Shown: positions 1 through 8,809 of the stretch, piece after piece
Layout: each line of letters starts with the position of its first letter
Position numbering within the stretch: the first letter of the stretch is position 1
Source: Alcanivorax sp. REN37
GTDB lineage: Bacteria > Pseudomonadota > Gammaproteobacteria > Pseudomonadales > Alcanivoracaceae
DNA: 64,000 nucleotides
NCBI RefSeq assembly: GCF_041102775.1
Contig: NZ_JBGCUO010000001.1
Location: forward strand, 682,001-746,000
Direction: 5' to 3'
The notes under the pieces: model-generated
Seen by the model: the letters and a program-made list of their open reading frames with translations, nothing else
What the model was told of the DNA's origin: nothing
Databases searched by the model: none
Translations under genes and position numbers: made by a program

Positions 1-1
1 G

Positions 2-1087
2 CTGCTGCGCAGCAACGGCCGCACCCACTACGAGGGCGGCTACCAAGAATTCCTCAACCAGACCGCCGGCGTGAAACTGGATGTACCGGTAAATCAGCAC
101 TGGCGCACCAGCGTGCAGCTGTCTGAAGCGCGCGACGATACCGAAGCGGTGGACAACTACCCCGGTTACTTTGATACCCGTACCCGCAGCGCCCGCCTCG
201 ACAACACCGTGCTGCTAGGCGAGCGTCATTACTTGGTAGTCGGTGCGGACTACTTGGAAGACCGCGTCACCAGCCTCAACAGCTACGACGAGCGCAGCCG
301 CGACAACGTCGGCGTGTTCGGCCAGCTGACCCTGGGCTATGGCGATACCACGGTGCAGGCCAACCTGCGTTGGGATGACAACGAAGCGTTCGGCACCAAG
401 GTCACCGGTGGTGTGGCGTTGGGGCTCGACATCGACGGCGTGCACCGTGCCCGCGCCTCCTACGCCACCGCGTTTCGCGCGCCCACCTTCAACGACCTGT
501 ACTACCCCGGCAGCGGCAACCCGGACGTGAACCCGGAAACCTCGGCAACCGTGGAGCTGGGTCTGCGCGCCCAGTACGATCACTGGTTCTGGGATGCGGC
601 GCTGTACCAGATGGACGTGGATGACCTGATTGCCTGGGCACCCAGCGCGCCGGGCAGCCCGGTGTGGGTGCCGATGAACGTTGATAAAGCACGCATCCGT
701 GGCGCCGAGCTGCAGTCCGGTACCGTGCTGGCCGGCTGGCAGCTGCAATTGGCTGCCACCTTTACCGATGCCCGTGACGCCAGAACAGACAACTGGCTGC
801 CGCGCCGTGCCCGCGACGGCATGCGTGTCGATGTGGACCGCCAGTTTGGTGCGTTCGGGGTGGGGGCGTCGGCGCTGGCGCAGTCTCACCGCTTCGAAAA
901 CGCCGCCAACAGCCAGCGTCTGGCCGGCTATGGTCAACTGGACCTGCGCGCCAGTTGGGCCTTCCATCCGCGTTGGACCGCGCGGCTGTCGGTGGAAAAC
1001 CTGTTCGACAAACAGTACGAACTGGCGCGCGGCTATATCAATGCCGGCCGCTATGCGTTCCTGAGCGTGCAGTACCAAAGCCGCTGA
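2..1087 (+). CDS. btuB: TonB-dependent vitamin B12 receptor BtuB, C-terminal part (gene starts before the window)
   Basis: The reading frame is already open at base 2 and ends at 1087, so only the C-terminal roughly 360 residues of an outer-membrane beta-barrel are present. Alternating hydrophobic/polar strands, the RASYATAFRAPTFNDLYYPG segment typical of TonB-dependent barrels and a closing NLFDK motif followed by an aromatic-rich last strand are visible. The plug and TonB box lie outside. Identification as BtuB rests on the barrel plus the neighbours: btuF, btuC, btuD, cobO and cobQ follow on the same strand. BtuB binds cobalamin or cobinamide at the cell surface and passes it to BtuF. Any cobalamin riboswitch would lie upstream, outside the window. 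Confidence 0.85.
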   Translation: MLRSNGRTHYEGGYQEFLNQTAGVKLDVPVNQHWRTSVQLSEARDDTEAVDNYPGYFDTRTRSARLDNTVLLGERHYLVVGADYLEDRVTSLNSYDERSRDNVGVFGQLTLGYGDTTVQANLRWDDNEAFGTKVTGGVALGLDIDGVHRARASYATAFRAPTFNDLYYPGSGNPDVNPETSATVELGLRAQYDHWFWDAALYQMDVDDLIAWAPSAPGSPVWVPMNVDKARIRGAELQSGTVLAGWQLQLAATFTDARDARTDNWLPRRARDGMRVDVDRQFGAFGVGASALAQSHRFENAANSQRLAGYGQLDLRASWAFHPRWTARLSVENLFDKQYELARGYINAGRYAFLSVQYQSR

Positions 1088-1094
1088 GGACAGT

Positions 1095-1118
1095 CCGGGG
1101 CCGCTGCTGCGGCCCCGG
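1095..1118 (+). promoter_or_regulatory. strong intercistronic hairpin between btuB and btuF
   Basis: Ten-base arms CCGGGGCCGC and GCGGCCCCGG flank a TGCT loop just after the btuB stop codon. No T-run follows, so it does not look like an efficient intrinsic terminator. An intercistronic hairpin of this kind can stabilise the 3' end of the upstream message or set the ratio of receptor to transporter expression; that role is inferred. Confidence 0.55.
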
Positions 1119-1138
1119 TTCAATGTGGGAGAGGCTCC

Positions 1139-2029
1139 ATGTTCACAAGCTTGTGGCGCAGTGCGCTGATCGCGTTGTTGGCCACCGCATCGGTGCCAGC
1201 ATGGGCGACGCAGCGCTGCGTGGTGGACGACGATCAGCGCGAGCTGTGCCTGGCGGCGCCGGCGCAACGCATTATCGCGCTGTCGCCGGGCGCCACCGAG
1301 TGGGTCTATGACGCCGGCGCCGGCGAGCGGTTGGTAGGCGCCGTCAGCTTCAGTGACTACCCGCCGCAAGCCAACCAGCTGCCGCGGGTCGGCAGTTACC
1401 AGCGCTTGGACCTGGAAGCGCTGTTGGCGCTGCAACCAGATCTGGTGGTGGCGTGGCGCAGCGGCAATCCGCGCAGTCAGGTGGACACCTTGATCCGCCT
1501 TGGGGTGCCGGTGTACTTCGCCGAGCCGGGCGATTTCGCCGGCATTAGTGCCACGGTGCACCGGCTCGCCACGCTGGCGGGCACTGAAGCCATCGGCCAT
1601 CCGCGCGCCGCGGCGTTTGCCGACGAGGTGGCGGCGCTGCGCGAGCGCTACCGCACCGCGACCCCGGTGACGTTGTTCTATCAGGTCTGGGATGACCCGC
1701 TGATGACCGTCAATGACACCCATTTCATCAGTGAGGCGGTGCGCCTGTGCGGCGGCATCAATCTGTTCGGCGCTCTGCCACGGCTGACACCGAAGCTGGA
1801 TTTGGAAGCCGTGCTGGCCGCCGATCCGCAGGTCATCGTGTCCGGCGGCATGGGCGAAGATGATCACCGCTGGGTGGATGCCTGGCGCCGCTTCCCGTCG
1901 TTGCAGGCGGTGCAGGCGGGGCACCTGTTCTTTGTGGCGCCGTCTACCTTGCAGCGGCCATCGCTGCGGTTGCTGCTCGGCACCCGCGCGCTGTGCGATC
2001 ACCTCGACCAAGTGCGTAGCGATGGTTGA
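1139..2029 (+). CDS. btuF: periplasmic cobalamin-binding protein BtuF
   Basis: A 296-residue protein with a signal peptide (MFTSLWRSALIALLATASVPAWA) followed by a type III periplasmic binding-protein fold. Recognisable family segments are RIIALSPGATEWVYDAGAG near the start of the mature protein, LPRVGSYQRLDLEALLALQPDLVVAW, and a late region ending in GTRALCDHLDQ. It should capture B12 delivered by BtuB and hand it to BtuCD. The start is preceded by GGGAGAGG. Its stop overlaps the btuC start by eight bases, indicating translational coupling. Heme- and siderophore-binding relatives share the fold, but the B12 gene neighbourhood settles the assignment. Confidence 0.88.
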   Translation: MFTSLWRSALIALLATASVPAWATQRCVVDDDQRELCLAAPAQRIIALSPGATEWVYDAGAGERLVGAVSFSDYPPQANQLPRVGSYQRLDLEALLALQPDLVVAWRSGNPRSQVDTLIRLGVPVYFAEPGDFAGISATVHRLATLAGTEAIGHPRAAAFADEVAALRERYRTATPVTLFYQVWDDPLMTVNDTHFISEAVRLCGGINLFGALPRLTPKLDLEAVLAADPQVIVSGGMGEDDHRWVDAWRRFPSLQAVQAGHLFFVAPSTLQRPSLRLLLGTRALCDHLDQVRSDG

Positions 2030-2996
2030 GCGCCGCACGCTGGTGGTGTTGTGCCTACCGGCGCTGGCGCTGGCCTCCCTGGTGGCGGCGGTGACGGTGG
2101 GCAGTGTCGCCATGAGCCCGGCGGAACTCTGGGCTGCGTTGCTGGGCGACGGCCAACCGCTGCATCAAACCCTGGTCTGGGAGTTGCGCTTGCCGCGCGC
2201 GCTGGCGGCGTTTGCCACCGGCGGTTTGCTGGCATTGGCGGGCGCGCTGATGCAAGTGCTGCTGCGCAATCCGTTGGCGGACCCTTATGTGCTGGGACTC
2301 TCCGGCGGCGCAGCGGTGGGTGCCTTGGGCGCGCTGTCGTTGGGGCTGGCGGCCTGGTGGGTGTCCGGTGCGGCATTCATTGGTGCGCTGGTGTCGGCGC
2401 TGCTGGTATTTGGCTTGGCCGGCCTCGCCACCCGTGGCGCCGGTGAGCGTCTGCTGCTGACCGGTGTGGTGCTGGCCGCCGGCTGGAGCGCGCTGGTCAG
2501 CGTGCTGCTGGTGATCGGCCCCACCGAACGGCTGCCGGGCATGTTGTATTGGTTGATGGGCGACCTGAGCCACGCCGGCACACCGTGGCCGGCGCTGCTC
2601 CTGCTCGGCGTGGCGGTGCTGCTGGCATGGCCGGCCGGGCGCACGCTCAATGTGCTGGCCCGCGGCGCCTTGCCGGCAGCGGCATTGGGGGTGGCGGTGC
2701 GACCGGTAGAGCGGCTGTTGTACCTGAGCGCCAGCCTGCTGACCGCGGTGGCGGTGACCACCGCCGGCACCGTCGGTTTTGTCGGGCTGGTGGTACCGCA
2801 CCTGATGCGATTGCTGATCGGCAACGATCAGCGCTGGATTCTGCCCACCGCCGCGGTGGCCGGCGGCACCTTGCTGACCGCCGCCGATACCCTGGCACGT
2901 ACCGTGGTGGCACCGGAGCAGCTGCCGGTAGGCGTGCTCACCGCCTTGATCGGCGTGCCCACCTTCCTGTGGCTGCTAGTGCGGAGGCGCACATGA
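2022..2996 (+). CDS. btuC: vitamin B12 ABC transporter permease BtuC
   Basis: A 324-residue FecCD-family permease that is almost wholly hydrophobic, with about ten membrane helices. Family hallmarks are LRLPRALAAFATGGLLALAGA, LLRNPLADPYVLGLSGGAAVGA and the late GTVGFVGLVVPHLMR segment, the coupling region facing the ATPase. The start at 2022 was chosen because it overlaps the btuF stop and gives the normal family N-terminus; the frame is open further upstream but that part is antisense-like filler. The last four bases overlap the start of btuD (ATGA). It forms the inner-membrane channel of the B12 importer. Confidence 0.9.
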   Translation: MVERRTLVVLCLPALALASLVAAVTVGSVAMSPAELWAALLGDGQPLHQTLVWELRLPRALAAFATGGLLALAGALMQVLLRNPLADPYVLGLSGGAAVGALGALSLGLAAWWVSGAAFIGALVSALLVFGLAGLATRGAGERLLLTGVVLAAGWSALVSVLLVIGPTERLPGMLYWLMGDLSHAGTPWPALLLLGVAVLLAWPAGRTLNVLARGALPAAALGVAVRPVERLLYLSASLLTAVAVTTAGTVGFVGLVVPHLMRLLIGNDQRWILPTAAVAGGTLLTAADTLARTVVAPEQLPVGVLTALIGVPTFLWLLVRRRT

Positions 2997-3814
2997 CGGC
3001 CTTGGTATTACAGCTGGACCGGCTCGACCCGGGCATTCCCGGCCGCACGCTGGCACCGCTGTCGCTGACCATCCAGGCCGGTGAATGCTGGGGCATTCTC
3101 GGCCCCAATGGCGCCGGCAAAACCACCTTGCTGCATACCCTGGCCGGCTTGCGCTCACCCGCAGCCGGGCAGATACGGTTGGACGGCCAGCGGCTGTCGC
3201 AGTGGCCGCGCCAAGCGTTGGCCCAGCGCCGCGCGGTGGTGTTCCAGACTCAGCAGGACAGTTTTCCGACCACGGTACGCGAAGCGGTGCTGCTGGGGCG
3301 CTACCCGTGGCGCGCCGGTTGGCAGGGCGAAACCGACGCCGACCATCACCGGGTGGATCAGGCGTTGGCCGCGCTGTCGCTGACCGCCCTGGCGCAGCGG
3401 CCGTTGGAACAGTTATCCGGCGGCGAGCGCCAACGGGTGGCGCTGGCGGTGGCCGATGCGCTGGCGCCGGCGCTGTGGTTGGTGGATGAACCCACCAACC
3501 ATCTCGACCTGCACCATCAAGTGCAGGTGATGCGGCGCCTCAGCCACCATGCGCAGGCCGGTGCTGCGGTGGTGATGTGCCTACATGATGTGAATCTGGC
3601 GGCGCGCTGGTGCGACCGGGTGCTGCTGCTTGGCACCGATGGCCAACACCAGGCCGGTGACGCCGCCACGCTGCTTACCGAGCAGCGCCTTTCTGCCCTG
3701 TATGGCGAACCGCTCAGCCGCGCGTGGCTGGCCGGGGCGCCGGTTTTTGTACCCACCGCAGTGGCCGGCCTTGATGCCGCCGCTGCCCCCGCCGTGGAGC
3801 CTCCCAATGCGTGA
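2993..3814 (+). CDS. btuD: vitamin B12 ABC transporter ATPase BtuD
   Basis: A 273-residue ABC ATPase starting in an ATGA overlap with btuC. It shows Walker A GPNGAGKTT, Q-loop region VVFQTQQDSFPTTVREAV, the signature LSGGERQRVALA, Walker B LWLVDEPTNHLD and the switch histidine in VVMCLHDVNLAARWCDR. Two copies would power B12 transport through BtuC. The same subfamily includes heme (HmuV) and ferrichrome (FhuC) ATPases, so the substrate is assigned from context. Its 3' end overlaps the start of cobO by eight bases. Confidence 0.9.
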   Translation: MTALVLQLDRLDPGIPGRTLAPLSLTIQAGECWGILGPNGAGKTTLLHTLAGLRSPAAGQIRLDGQRLSQWPRQALAQRRAVVFQTQQDSFPTTVREAVLLGRYPWRAGWQGETDADHHRVDQALAALSLTALAQRPLEQLSGGERQRVALAVADALAPALWLVDEPTNHLDLHHQVQVMRRLSHHAQAGAAVVMCLHDVNLAARWCDRVLLLGTDGQHQAGDAATLLTEQRLSALYGEPLSRAWLAGAPVFVPTAVAGLDAAAAPAVEPPNA

Positions 3815-4418
3815 AGACGCCAAAACCCCCGCCCGCCACGCCCAGCGCATGGCGCGCAAACAAGCCATCATGCAGGCGCGGATTGCCGCGGCGCAGAAAG
3901 AACAGGGTCTGTTGCTGGTGCTCACCGGCCCCGGCAAGGGCAAGAGCAGCTCCGGTTTTGGCATGGCCGCTCGGGCGCTCGGGCACGGCATGAAAGTCGG
4001 CGTGGTGCAGTTCATCAAGGGCCGCATCCCCACCGGTGAAGCCGCGTTCTTCAGTAATCTGCCCGGCGTCACTTATCACATCATGGGCGAGGGCTACACC
4101 TGGGATACCCAAGACCGCGAGCGTGATGTGGCGATGGCCACTGCCGCGTGGGAGCAAGCCGCCGCGATGCTGCGCGATCCCCGCTATGACCTGGTGCTGC
4201 TCGATGAGCTGAATATCGCGCTGCGCTACGACTACCTTGACCACGACCAAGTCTATGACGACCTGCTGCAGCGGCCGCCGATGCAGCACGTGGTAGTGAC
4301 CGGCCGCTATGCGCCGCAACCGCTGATCGAACTGGCCGATACCGTCACCGAAATGAAAGTGGTGAAGCACGCCTTCGCGGATCAGGGCGTGAAGGCGCAG
4401 AAAGGCATCGAACTGTGA
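3807..4418 (+). CDS. cobO: cob(I)yrinic acid a,c-diamide adenosyltransferase
   Basis: A 203-residue CobO/BtuR/CobA-type adenosyltransferase. The P-loop TGPGKGKSSSGFGMAARALGHG binds ATP, whose adenosyl group is moved to the cobalt of the corrinoid; VVQFIKG, GEGYTW and DLVLLDELNIALRYDYL are further family signatures. The start at 3807 inside the end of btuD gives the usual short basic N-terminus. Placement directly behind the importer indicates adenosylation of imported corrinoids. A four-base overlap (GTGA) leads into cobQ. Confidence 0.93.
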   Translation: MREDAKTPARHAQRMARKQAIMQARIAAAQKEQGLLLVLTGPGKGKSSSGFGMAARALGHGMKVGVVQFIKGRIPTGEAAFFSNLPGVTYHIMGEGYTWDTQDRERDVAMATAAWEQAAAMLRDPRYDLVLLDELNIALRYDYLDHDQVYDDLLQRPPMQHVVVTGRYAPQPLIELADTVTEMKVVKHAFADQGVKAQKGIEL

Positions 4419-5845
4419 TCCGCGGTGCCTTGATGATCCAAGGCACCACCTCCGATGCCGGCAAGAGCACGCTGGTGGCGGCGCTGGGGCGTTACTTGGC
4501 GCGCCGTGGCGTGTCGGTGGCGCCGTTCAAGCCGCAGAACATGACCCTCAGCACCAGCCTTACCACTGACGGCGGCGAAATTGCCCGCGTCACTGCCATG
4601 CAGGCGGCGGCGTGTCGGGTGACGCCGCACACCGACATGAACCCGATCTTGCTGAAACCGCGCAGCGACCGCGGCAGCGATGTGATTGTGCGCGGTCACT
4701 TGCAGCGCCACATGGCGGCGCGTGATTACCAGCAGTTCAAACTGCAAGCGCTGGATGCTGCGGTGGCGGCTTGGGAGGCACTACGCCGGCGCCACGACGT
4801 GGTGTTGGTGGAAGGCGCCGGCAGCCCGGCAGAAATCAATCTGCGCGCCGGCGATCTGGCCAACATGGGGTTTGCCGAGCGGGTCGATTGCCCAGTGTGG
4901 TTGGTGGCAGACATTGATCGCGGCGGCGTGTTCGCGCACCTGACCGGTACCTTGGCGCTGCTCAGTGCCAGCGAACAGGCGCGCGTCAGCGGGCTGGTGA
5001 TCAACCGTTTCCGCGGTGATCCGGCGTTGCTGCAATCCGGCGTCGACTGGTTACAGCAGTACAGCGGCAAGCCGGTGACCGGAGTGCTGCCGTATCTGCA
5101 CGGGCTGATACTGGAGCCGGAAGACAGCCTCGGCCACTGTCCGACACCGACTACCGAGCAAGCCGTGCGGGTGGTGGTGCCGTCGCTGCCGCGCATGGCC
5201 CAGCACGCGGATTTGGAACCGCTGCGGCGTCATCCGCAGGTGGCGCTGACGCTGCTGCGGCACGCCGACGCTTGGCCCGGCGCCGACCTGGTGTTGATAC
5301 CGCCCAGCGCCGATCCGCTCGGTGATGCGCGTTGGCTGGCGGACGCCGGTTGGCGCCCGCAGCTGCTGCGCCACCTGCGCTACGGTGGTGTGCTGCTGGG
5401 ATTGGGACAGGGCTTCGCGCTGCTGGGCGAGCAGCTCAGTGATAGCCACGGGCGCACCGAAGCCGGCCTCGGCCTGCTGGCACTGCGCAGTCGGCTGCAG
5501 GCGCCACAGCCGCAACCGGCAGCGGCCTACTGGGGCGGGCAAGCTGTGGCGGCCACCGACTTTGGCGATGTGCAGTGCCAGGGTGCGGCGTTGGCTCGCC
5601 CACTATTGGCGGGCACCAGCGGCGCTGCCGCCGGCGCCATCAGCGACGATGGCCAAGTGTTTGGCAGTGCTCTGCACGGCGTACTCGGTCAGCCCGCAGT
5701 GCTGGCGCAGTTGCTCAGCCGCTGTGGGGTGGCGGCGCAGAGGGTCGATCACGCTGCCCGCCAAGAGACGTCGCTGGAGCGGCTGGCGGATTGGATCGAC
5801 GAGCATCTTGATACCGCTGCGCTGATGCGAACGCTGCGCGGCTGA
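4415..5845 (+). CDS. cobQ: adenosylcobyric acid synthase (glutamine-hydrolysing)
   Basis: A 476-residue CobQ/CbiP that amidates adenosylcobyrinic acid a,c-diamide at four side chains using glutamine and ATP. The N-terminal synthetase domain begins MIQGTTSDAGKST (P-loop) and contains VVLVEGAGSPAEINLR and ADIDRGGVFAHL. The C-terminal part should be the type 1 glutamine amidotransferase, but the usual nucleophile segment is poorly recognisable here: the aligned stretch reads GGVLLGLGQGFALLG, with no cysteine where GICGGYQMLG is expected. A GTG at 4415 overlaps cobO, and an ATG at 4433 is an alternative start. If the nucleophile really is lost, the enzyme would have to use free ammonia. This is the last gene of the B12 operon. 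Confidence 0.88.
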   Translation: MIRGALMIQGTTSDAGKSTLVAALGRYLARRGVSVAPFKPQNMTLSTSLTTDGGEIARVTAMQAAACRVTPHTDMNPILLKPRSDRGSDVIVRGHLQRHMAARDYQQFKLQALDAAVAAWEALRRRHDVVLVEGAGSPAEINLRAGDLANMGFAERVDCPVWLVADIDRGGVFAHLTGTLALLSASEQARVSGLVINRFRGDPALLQSGVDWLQQYSGKPVTGVLPYLHGLILEPEDSLGHCPTPTTEQAVRVVVPSLPRMAQHADLEPLRRHPQVALTLLRHADAWPGADLVLIPPSADPLGDARWLADAGWRPQLLRHLRYGGVLLGLGQGFALLGEQLSDSHGRTEAGLGLLALRSRLQAPQPQPAAAYWGGQAVAATDFGDVQCQGAALARPLLAGTSGAAAGAISDDGQVFGSALHGVLGQPAVLAQLLSRCGVAAQRVDHAARQETSLERLADWIDEHLDTAALMRTLRG

Positions 5846-5848
5846 TCT

Positions 5849-6283
5849 TCAGCGCAGGGCGCGGGTCACCGCTGGTGGCGGTAGGGTGTGGCGCTGCGCC
5901 AGGTGGCGGGTGAGTCGCACCAGTGCCAGATCCAAATAACGCTCCATGCGCAGCGCGCATTCGTCGCTGAGGCTGACGCGCAACTGGCGGCGGTCGGAAC
6001 GGCTCGGCACTTCCAGCAGCAGGCCGAATTCCAGCGCTTGCTGCACATGGCGCGCGGCGGTGCGGGAACTCAACGGCGCCAGCAGTCCATACAGTTCGGT
6101 TTTCTTAAAGGTCCGCTGCGGCGCTGACCACATCTGAGTAAACAAATCGGCGTAGTGGCGCTCCCTGAAACAGGGCTCGTGGAAGACTTCTGCCCACACG
6201 TCGCGTCCGAAGTTGAAGGCCGCAGCCAAATCTTTTCGTTGTTCTGCTCGTTGGCGTATCTGCACTTGTTGATTGATATCCAT
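5849..6283 (-). CDS. winged-helix (MarR-like) transcriptional regulator
   Basis: A 144-residue protein with a helical N-terminus and a central winged-helix segment (TFKKTELYGLLAPLSSRTAARHVQQALEFGLLLEVPSRSDRRQLRVSLS), in which the helix-turn-helix is followed by the wing RSDRR. The architecture resembles MarR/DUF-type small regulators, but no exact family is recognised. It ends four bases after cobQ in convergent orientation, so it is probably not part of the B12 operon. Its target is unknown. Confidence 0.55.
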   Translation of the reverse strand: MDINQQVQIRQRAEQRKDLAAAFNFGRDVWAEVFHEPCFRERHYADLFTQMWSAPQRTFKKTELYGLLAPLSSRTAARHVQQALEFGLLLEVPSRSDRRQLRVSLSDECALRMERYLDLALVRLTRHLAQRHTLPPPAVTRALR

Positions 6284-6530
6284 GTCGATGAGGCGGCAAG
6301 TGTGTTCAAAAAATGACCTTTGTGGCGCGACACATGGTGGTAACCCGCCGACTGGTTCTCAATCTTAAAAAGGGCCGATCAGATGATAGGTAGCAGTAGG
6401 GAGACATGCGCCGCGGTTTGGCGGAGGAACGGTGGGCAGGCTTGCGGCTGACCGGTGCGTCACCGGTGGCGAAGCGGGCTGGCCGCGCCGGAGCACAGCA
6501 GCGCGCTTCGGCGAATCGGCCAGTAATCAC

Positions 6531-7337
6531 TCAATCCCACTGGCGCGGGGCCAACTCGGCGGGGTCGATCAGACGTTCGTTACGGTCGAGTGCGGCGATG
6601 GCTGCCATGTCGTCATCAGTGAGCACGACGCGGGCGGCGGCCAGGTTGTCGCGGATGTGTGTCGCTTGGGTGGATGATGGAATCACCAGTAACCCGCGTT
6701 GCAGCAACCACGCCAAGCTGACCTGGGCGGCGCTGACGCCATGGCGGGCGGCGATCGCTTGCAGCACTGGGTCTTGATTGACCTTGCCGTAGGCCAGCGG
6801 CAGGTAGGCGGTGACGCGGATGCCTTCAGCACGGCAGAAATCCACCAGAGCACGGTTCTGCAAATAGGGATGCACTTCCACCTGGTTGGTGAGCAGGCTG
6901 CCTTCACCGACCAGCTTCAGCGCCTGTTTGAGATCAGCGATGCTGAAATTGGACACGCCCACATGCTGAGTCATGCATTGGCCGCGGGCCTCCAGCAACG
7001 CCGGTAGGTATGCGTCCATCGGCACCGGATTGTCCGGCGCCGGCCAGTGGATCAGCACCAGGTCAACGCTGTCGAGCTGCAACCGGTCGAGGCTTTCTTC
7101 CAGACTCAGCAGCAGCGCATCCGGCTCATAGTGATCGACCCACACCTTGGTGGTGACGAACAGTTCGTCACGCGGCACACCGCTGGCGGCGATGGCGCGG
7201 CCCACTTCCCGCTCGTTGCCGTAAATCTGTGCCGTATCAATGTGGCGGTAGCCAGCGCGCAGCGCCGCGGCCACGGATTGCTGAGCCACATTGCCGGTCA
7301 GCCGATAGGTCCCAAAGCCCAGTGCAGGAATCATCAT
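6531..7337 (-). CDS. dkgB: aldo/keto reductase, 2,5-diketo-D-gluconate reductase B type
   Basis: A 268-residue NADPH-dependent aldo/keto reductase closely resembling DkgB. The (beta/alpha)8 barrel carries the catalytic tetrad Asp and Tyr in HIDTAQIYGNE, Lys in VTTKVW and His in LVLIHWP. QNRALVDFCRAEGIRVTAYLPLAYGK and VIPSSTQATHIRDNLAA form the cofactor-binding end. The ATG at 7337 is preceded by GGAGAGG; the longer open frame to 7376 would add unlike residues. It probably reduces aldehydes such as methylglyoxal or keto-sugars in the cytoplasm. It stands alone, with no operon partner. Confidence 0.88.
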   Translation of the reverse strand: MMIPALGFGTYRLTGNVAQQSVAAALRAGYRHIDTAQIYGNEREVGRAIAASGVPRDELFVTTKVWVDHYEPDALLLSLEESLDRLQLDSVDLVLIHWPAPDNPVPMDAYLPALLEARGQCMTQHVGVSNFSIADLKQALKLVGEGSLLTNQVEVHPYLQNRALVDFCRAEGIRVTAYLPLAYGKVNQDPVLQAIAARHGVSAAQVSLAWLLQRGLLVIPSSTQATHIRDNLAAARVVLTDDDMAAIAALDRNERLIDPAELAPRQWD

Positions 7338-7643
7338 GACGACCTCTCCATCCACCCGTTCGGCACCGCGGTGCAACGGTTGATTACAGTAATCGATTCG
7401 CTCCCGGCTCGGCCAGTCCGGATCCAGATGGCGTCAGCGTGGCGCGGCAGCGTACGCCAGTGCGGCGCGGATGCAAGCGCCAGCCTTTGTCGTGATTTTG
7501 CAAACCAGGTCCCAAATCGCTTCACTCCGCCGTGCGTTGCACGTTTAATGAGCCCCGAACCGCTCCCGCCCGGGAACGGTCGTACCGTCACGATTGATGG
7601 CCGCGCTCGATGGCACGGGTGGCCATAGGTTGGGGAAGGGACC

Positions 7644-8426
7644 ATGTCTGAATGGATGCAGGAGCCGGCGCAGTTAGGTGCTGGTTCGACGCCTTATACC
7701 GCCCGCCGCTGGCAAGCGCCGGTGCACTGCCAAGCGGCGCCACGCCAACCGGCGTTCGGCCCGGTGACGCTGTCGCTGAACCCGCGTTCTGGCCGCTTCC
7801 AGTTGCTCGATGAGCACGGCCGGGTGCTGACCGCCGCCGAAGCGCAGCGGGTACGCCAATATCAAGAAATCCCGCTGCGCTCTGCTCTCGCGCAACTGAT
7901 CAACGAGCATCAGCTGTACGCGCTGCGTTTGACGCAGCTGCCGGCGTTGCCGGCGCCAGAGGCGGTGCACACGGCGCCGACTCAAGCGTTGTTGGCGCAA
8001 TGGTTAGCGCCGTTGGCGTGGCCACAGCCGTTTCGCTTCCTGTTGCAGGACCAGCACCTGCTGATTGAGTTGGCGGCGGCACCCTATTGGCCCGGCGAGC
8101 AGCTGCGGCTGTTCCAGAGCGGTGCCGGTGTCAGTGTGTTGGGACTGGGCCAGGCCGAACGTGCAGCGCAGCAGATGGCGGCGGCCGAGGCGCTAGTGAC
8201 CACGTTGGCGCGCGCGTGCTGGGCACTGGCCCCGCAGTGGCCCGCTGCCAGTTTCTCGGTGTGCCACTCCTTGGTGCGCGGCGATGTCTTCCTCAGCTGC
8301 TTGTGGCAGGCGCAGGGCGATGGTGTCATCGAAGTGGAACGTCGTTGTAGTCAGAACGAAGACGGCAGTTGGGATGCGGTAGCGCCGCTGGATTACCAAG
8401 TGCCAAGCGTAGTGGGATTCCGATGA
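7644..8426 (+). CDS. conserved hypothetical protein coupled to sirB2
   Basis: A 260-residue protein of unknown function, rich in Gln, Leu and Ala, with no signal peptide or membrane helix. A GGGGAAGGGACC stretch provides the ribosome site. Its stop overlaps the sirB2 start (ATGA), so the two are translationally coupled. No domain is recognised. The 306-base gap before it (7338-7643) holds only short out-of-phase frames and no recognised element beyond space for two divergent promoters. Confidence 0.6.
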   Translation: MSEWMQEPAQLGAGSTPYTARRWQAPVHCQAAPRQPAFGPVTLSLNPRSGRFQLLDEHGRVLTAAEAQRVRQYQEIPLRSALAQLINEHQLYALRLTQLPALPAPEAVHTAPTQALLAQWLAPLAWPQPFRFLLQDQHLLIELAAAPYWPGEQLRLFQSGAGVSVLGLGQAERAAQQMAAAEALVTTLARACWALAPQWPAASFSVCHSLVRGDVFLSCLWQAQGDGVIEVERRCSQNEDGSWDAVAPLDYQVPSVVGFR

Positions 8427-8791
8427 GCTATGTGGCGCTGAAGCACCTGCACGTGACGCTTGCGGCCCTGTCCGGGCTGCTGTTCCTGGTGCGTTGGGTG
8501 TGGCTGATGCAGGGCAGTGCCTATCTGGCACAGCGCTGGGTGCGGATCGCACCGCATGTGATTGATACCTTGTTGCTGCTGGCCGGTGTGCTGCTGATGT
8601 TGTGGCTGCGGCTGTCGCCGCTGGACGCATCATGGTTTGGTGCCAAACTGCTGGCGCTGTTGGTTTATATCGGCGCCGGCGTGATTACGCTGCGCGGTCG
8701 CCGTCCGCTGGCGGGTGTGGTGGCGGTATTGGCGTTTGCTTATATGGTCGGCGCCGCCGTGCGTCACAGCCCTTGGTCGTGGCTGGCGTGA
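8423..8791 (+). CDS. SirB2-family membrane protein
   Basis: A 122-residue inner-membrane protein with four predicted hydrophobic helices. The opening YVALKHLHVTLAALSGLLFLVRWVWL and the central PHVIDTLLLLAGVLLML match the SirB family, named after an invasion-gene regulator in Salmonella but of unresolved biochemical role in most bacteria. It starts inside the stop codon of the preceding unknown gene and converges on aroG, which ends 18 bases away on the other strand. Confidence 0.75.
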   Translation: MSYVALKHLHVTLAALSGLLFLVRWVWLMQGSAYLAQRWVRIAPHVIDTLLLLAGVLLMLWLRLSPLDASWFGAKLLALLVYIGAGVITLRGRRPLAGVVAVLAFAYMVGAAVRHSPWSWLA

Positions 8792-8809
8792 CGCACCCCG
8801 GCGGCGGCC

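Noticed and set aside
1-1138. Cobalamin riboswitch for the B12 operon
   Set aside because: The only leader in reach is the short btuB-btuF gap, which lacks a B12-box; a riboswitch would lie upstream of the window.
215-2113. 632-codon open frame on the minus strand
   Set aside because: It is antisense to btuB and btuF, has Gln/His/Arg-rich filler composition, and arises from GC-rich codon bias on the coding strand.
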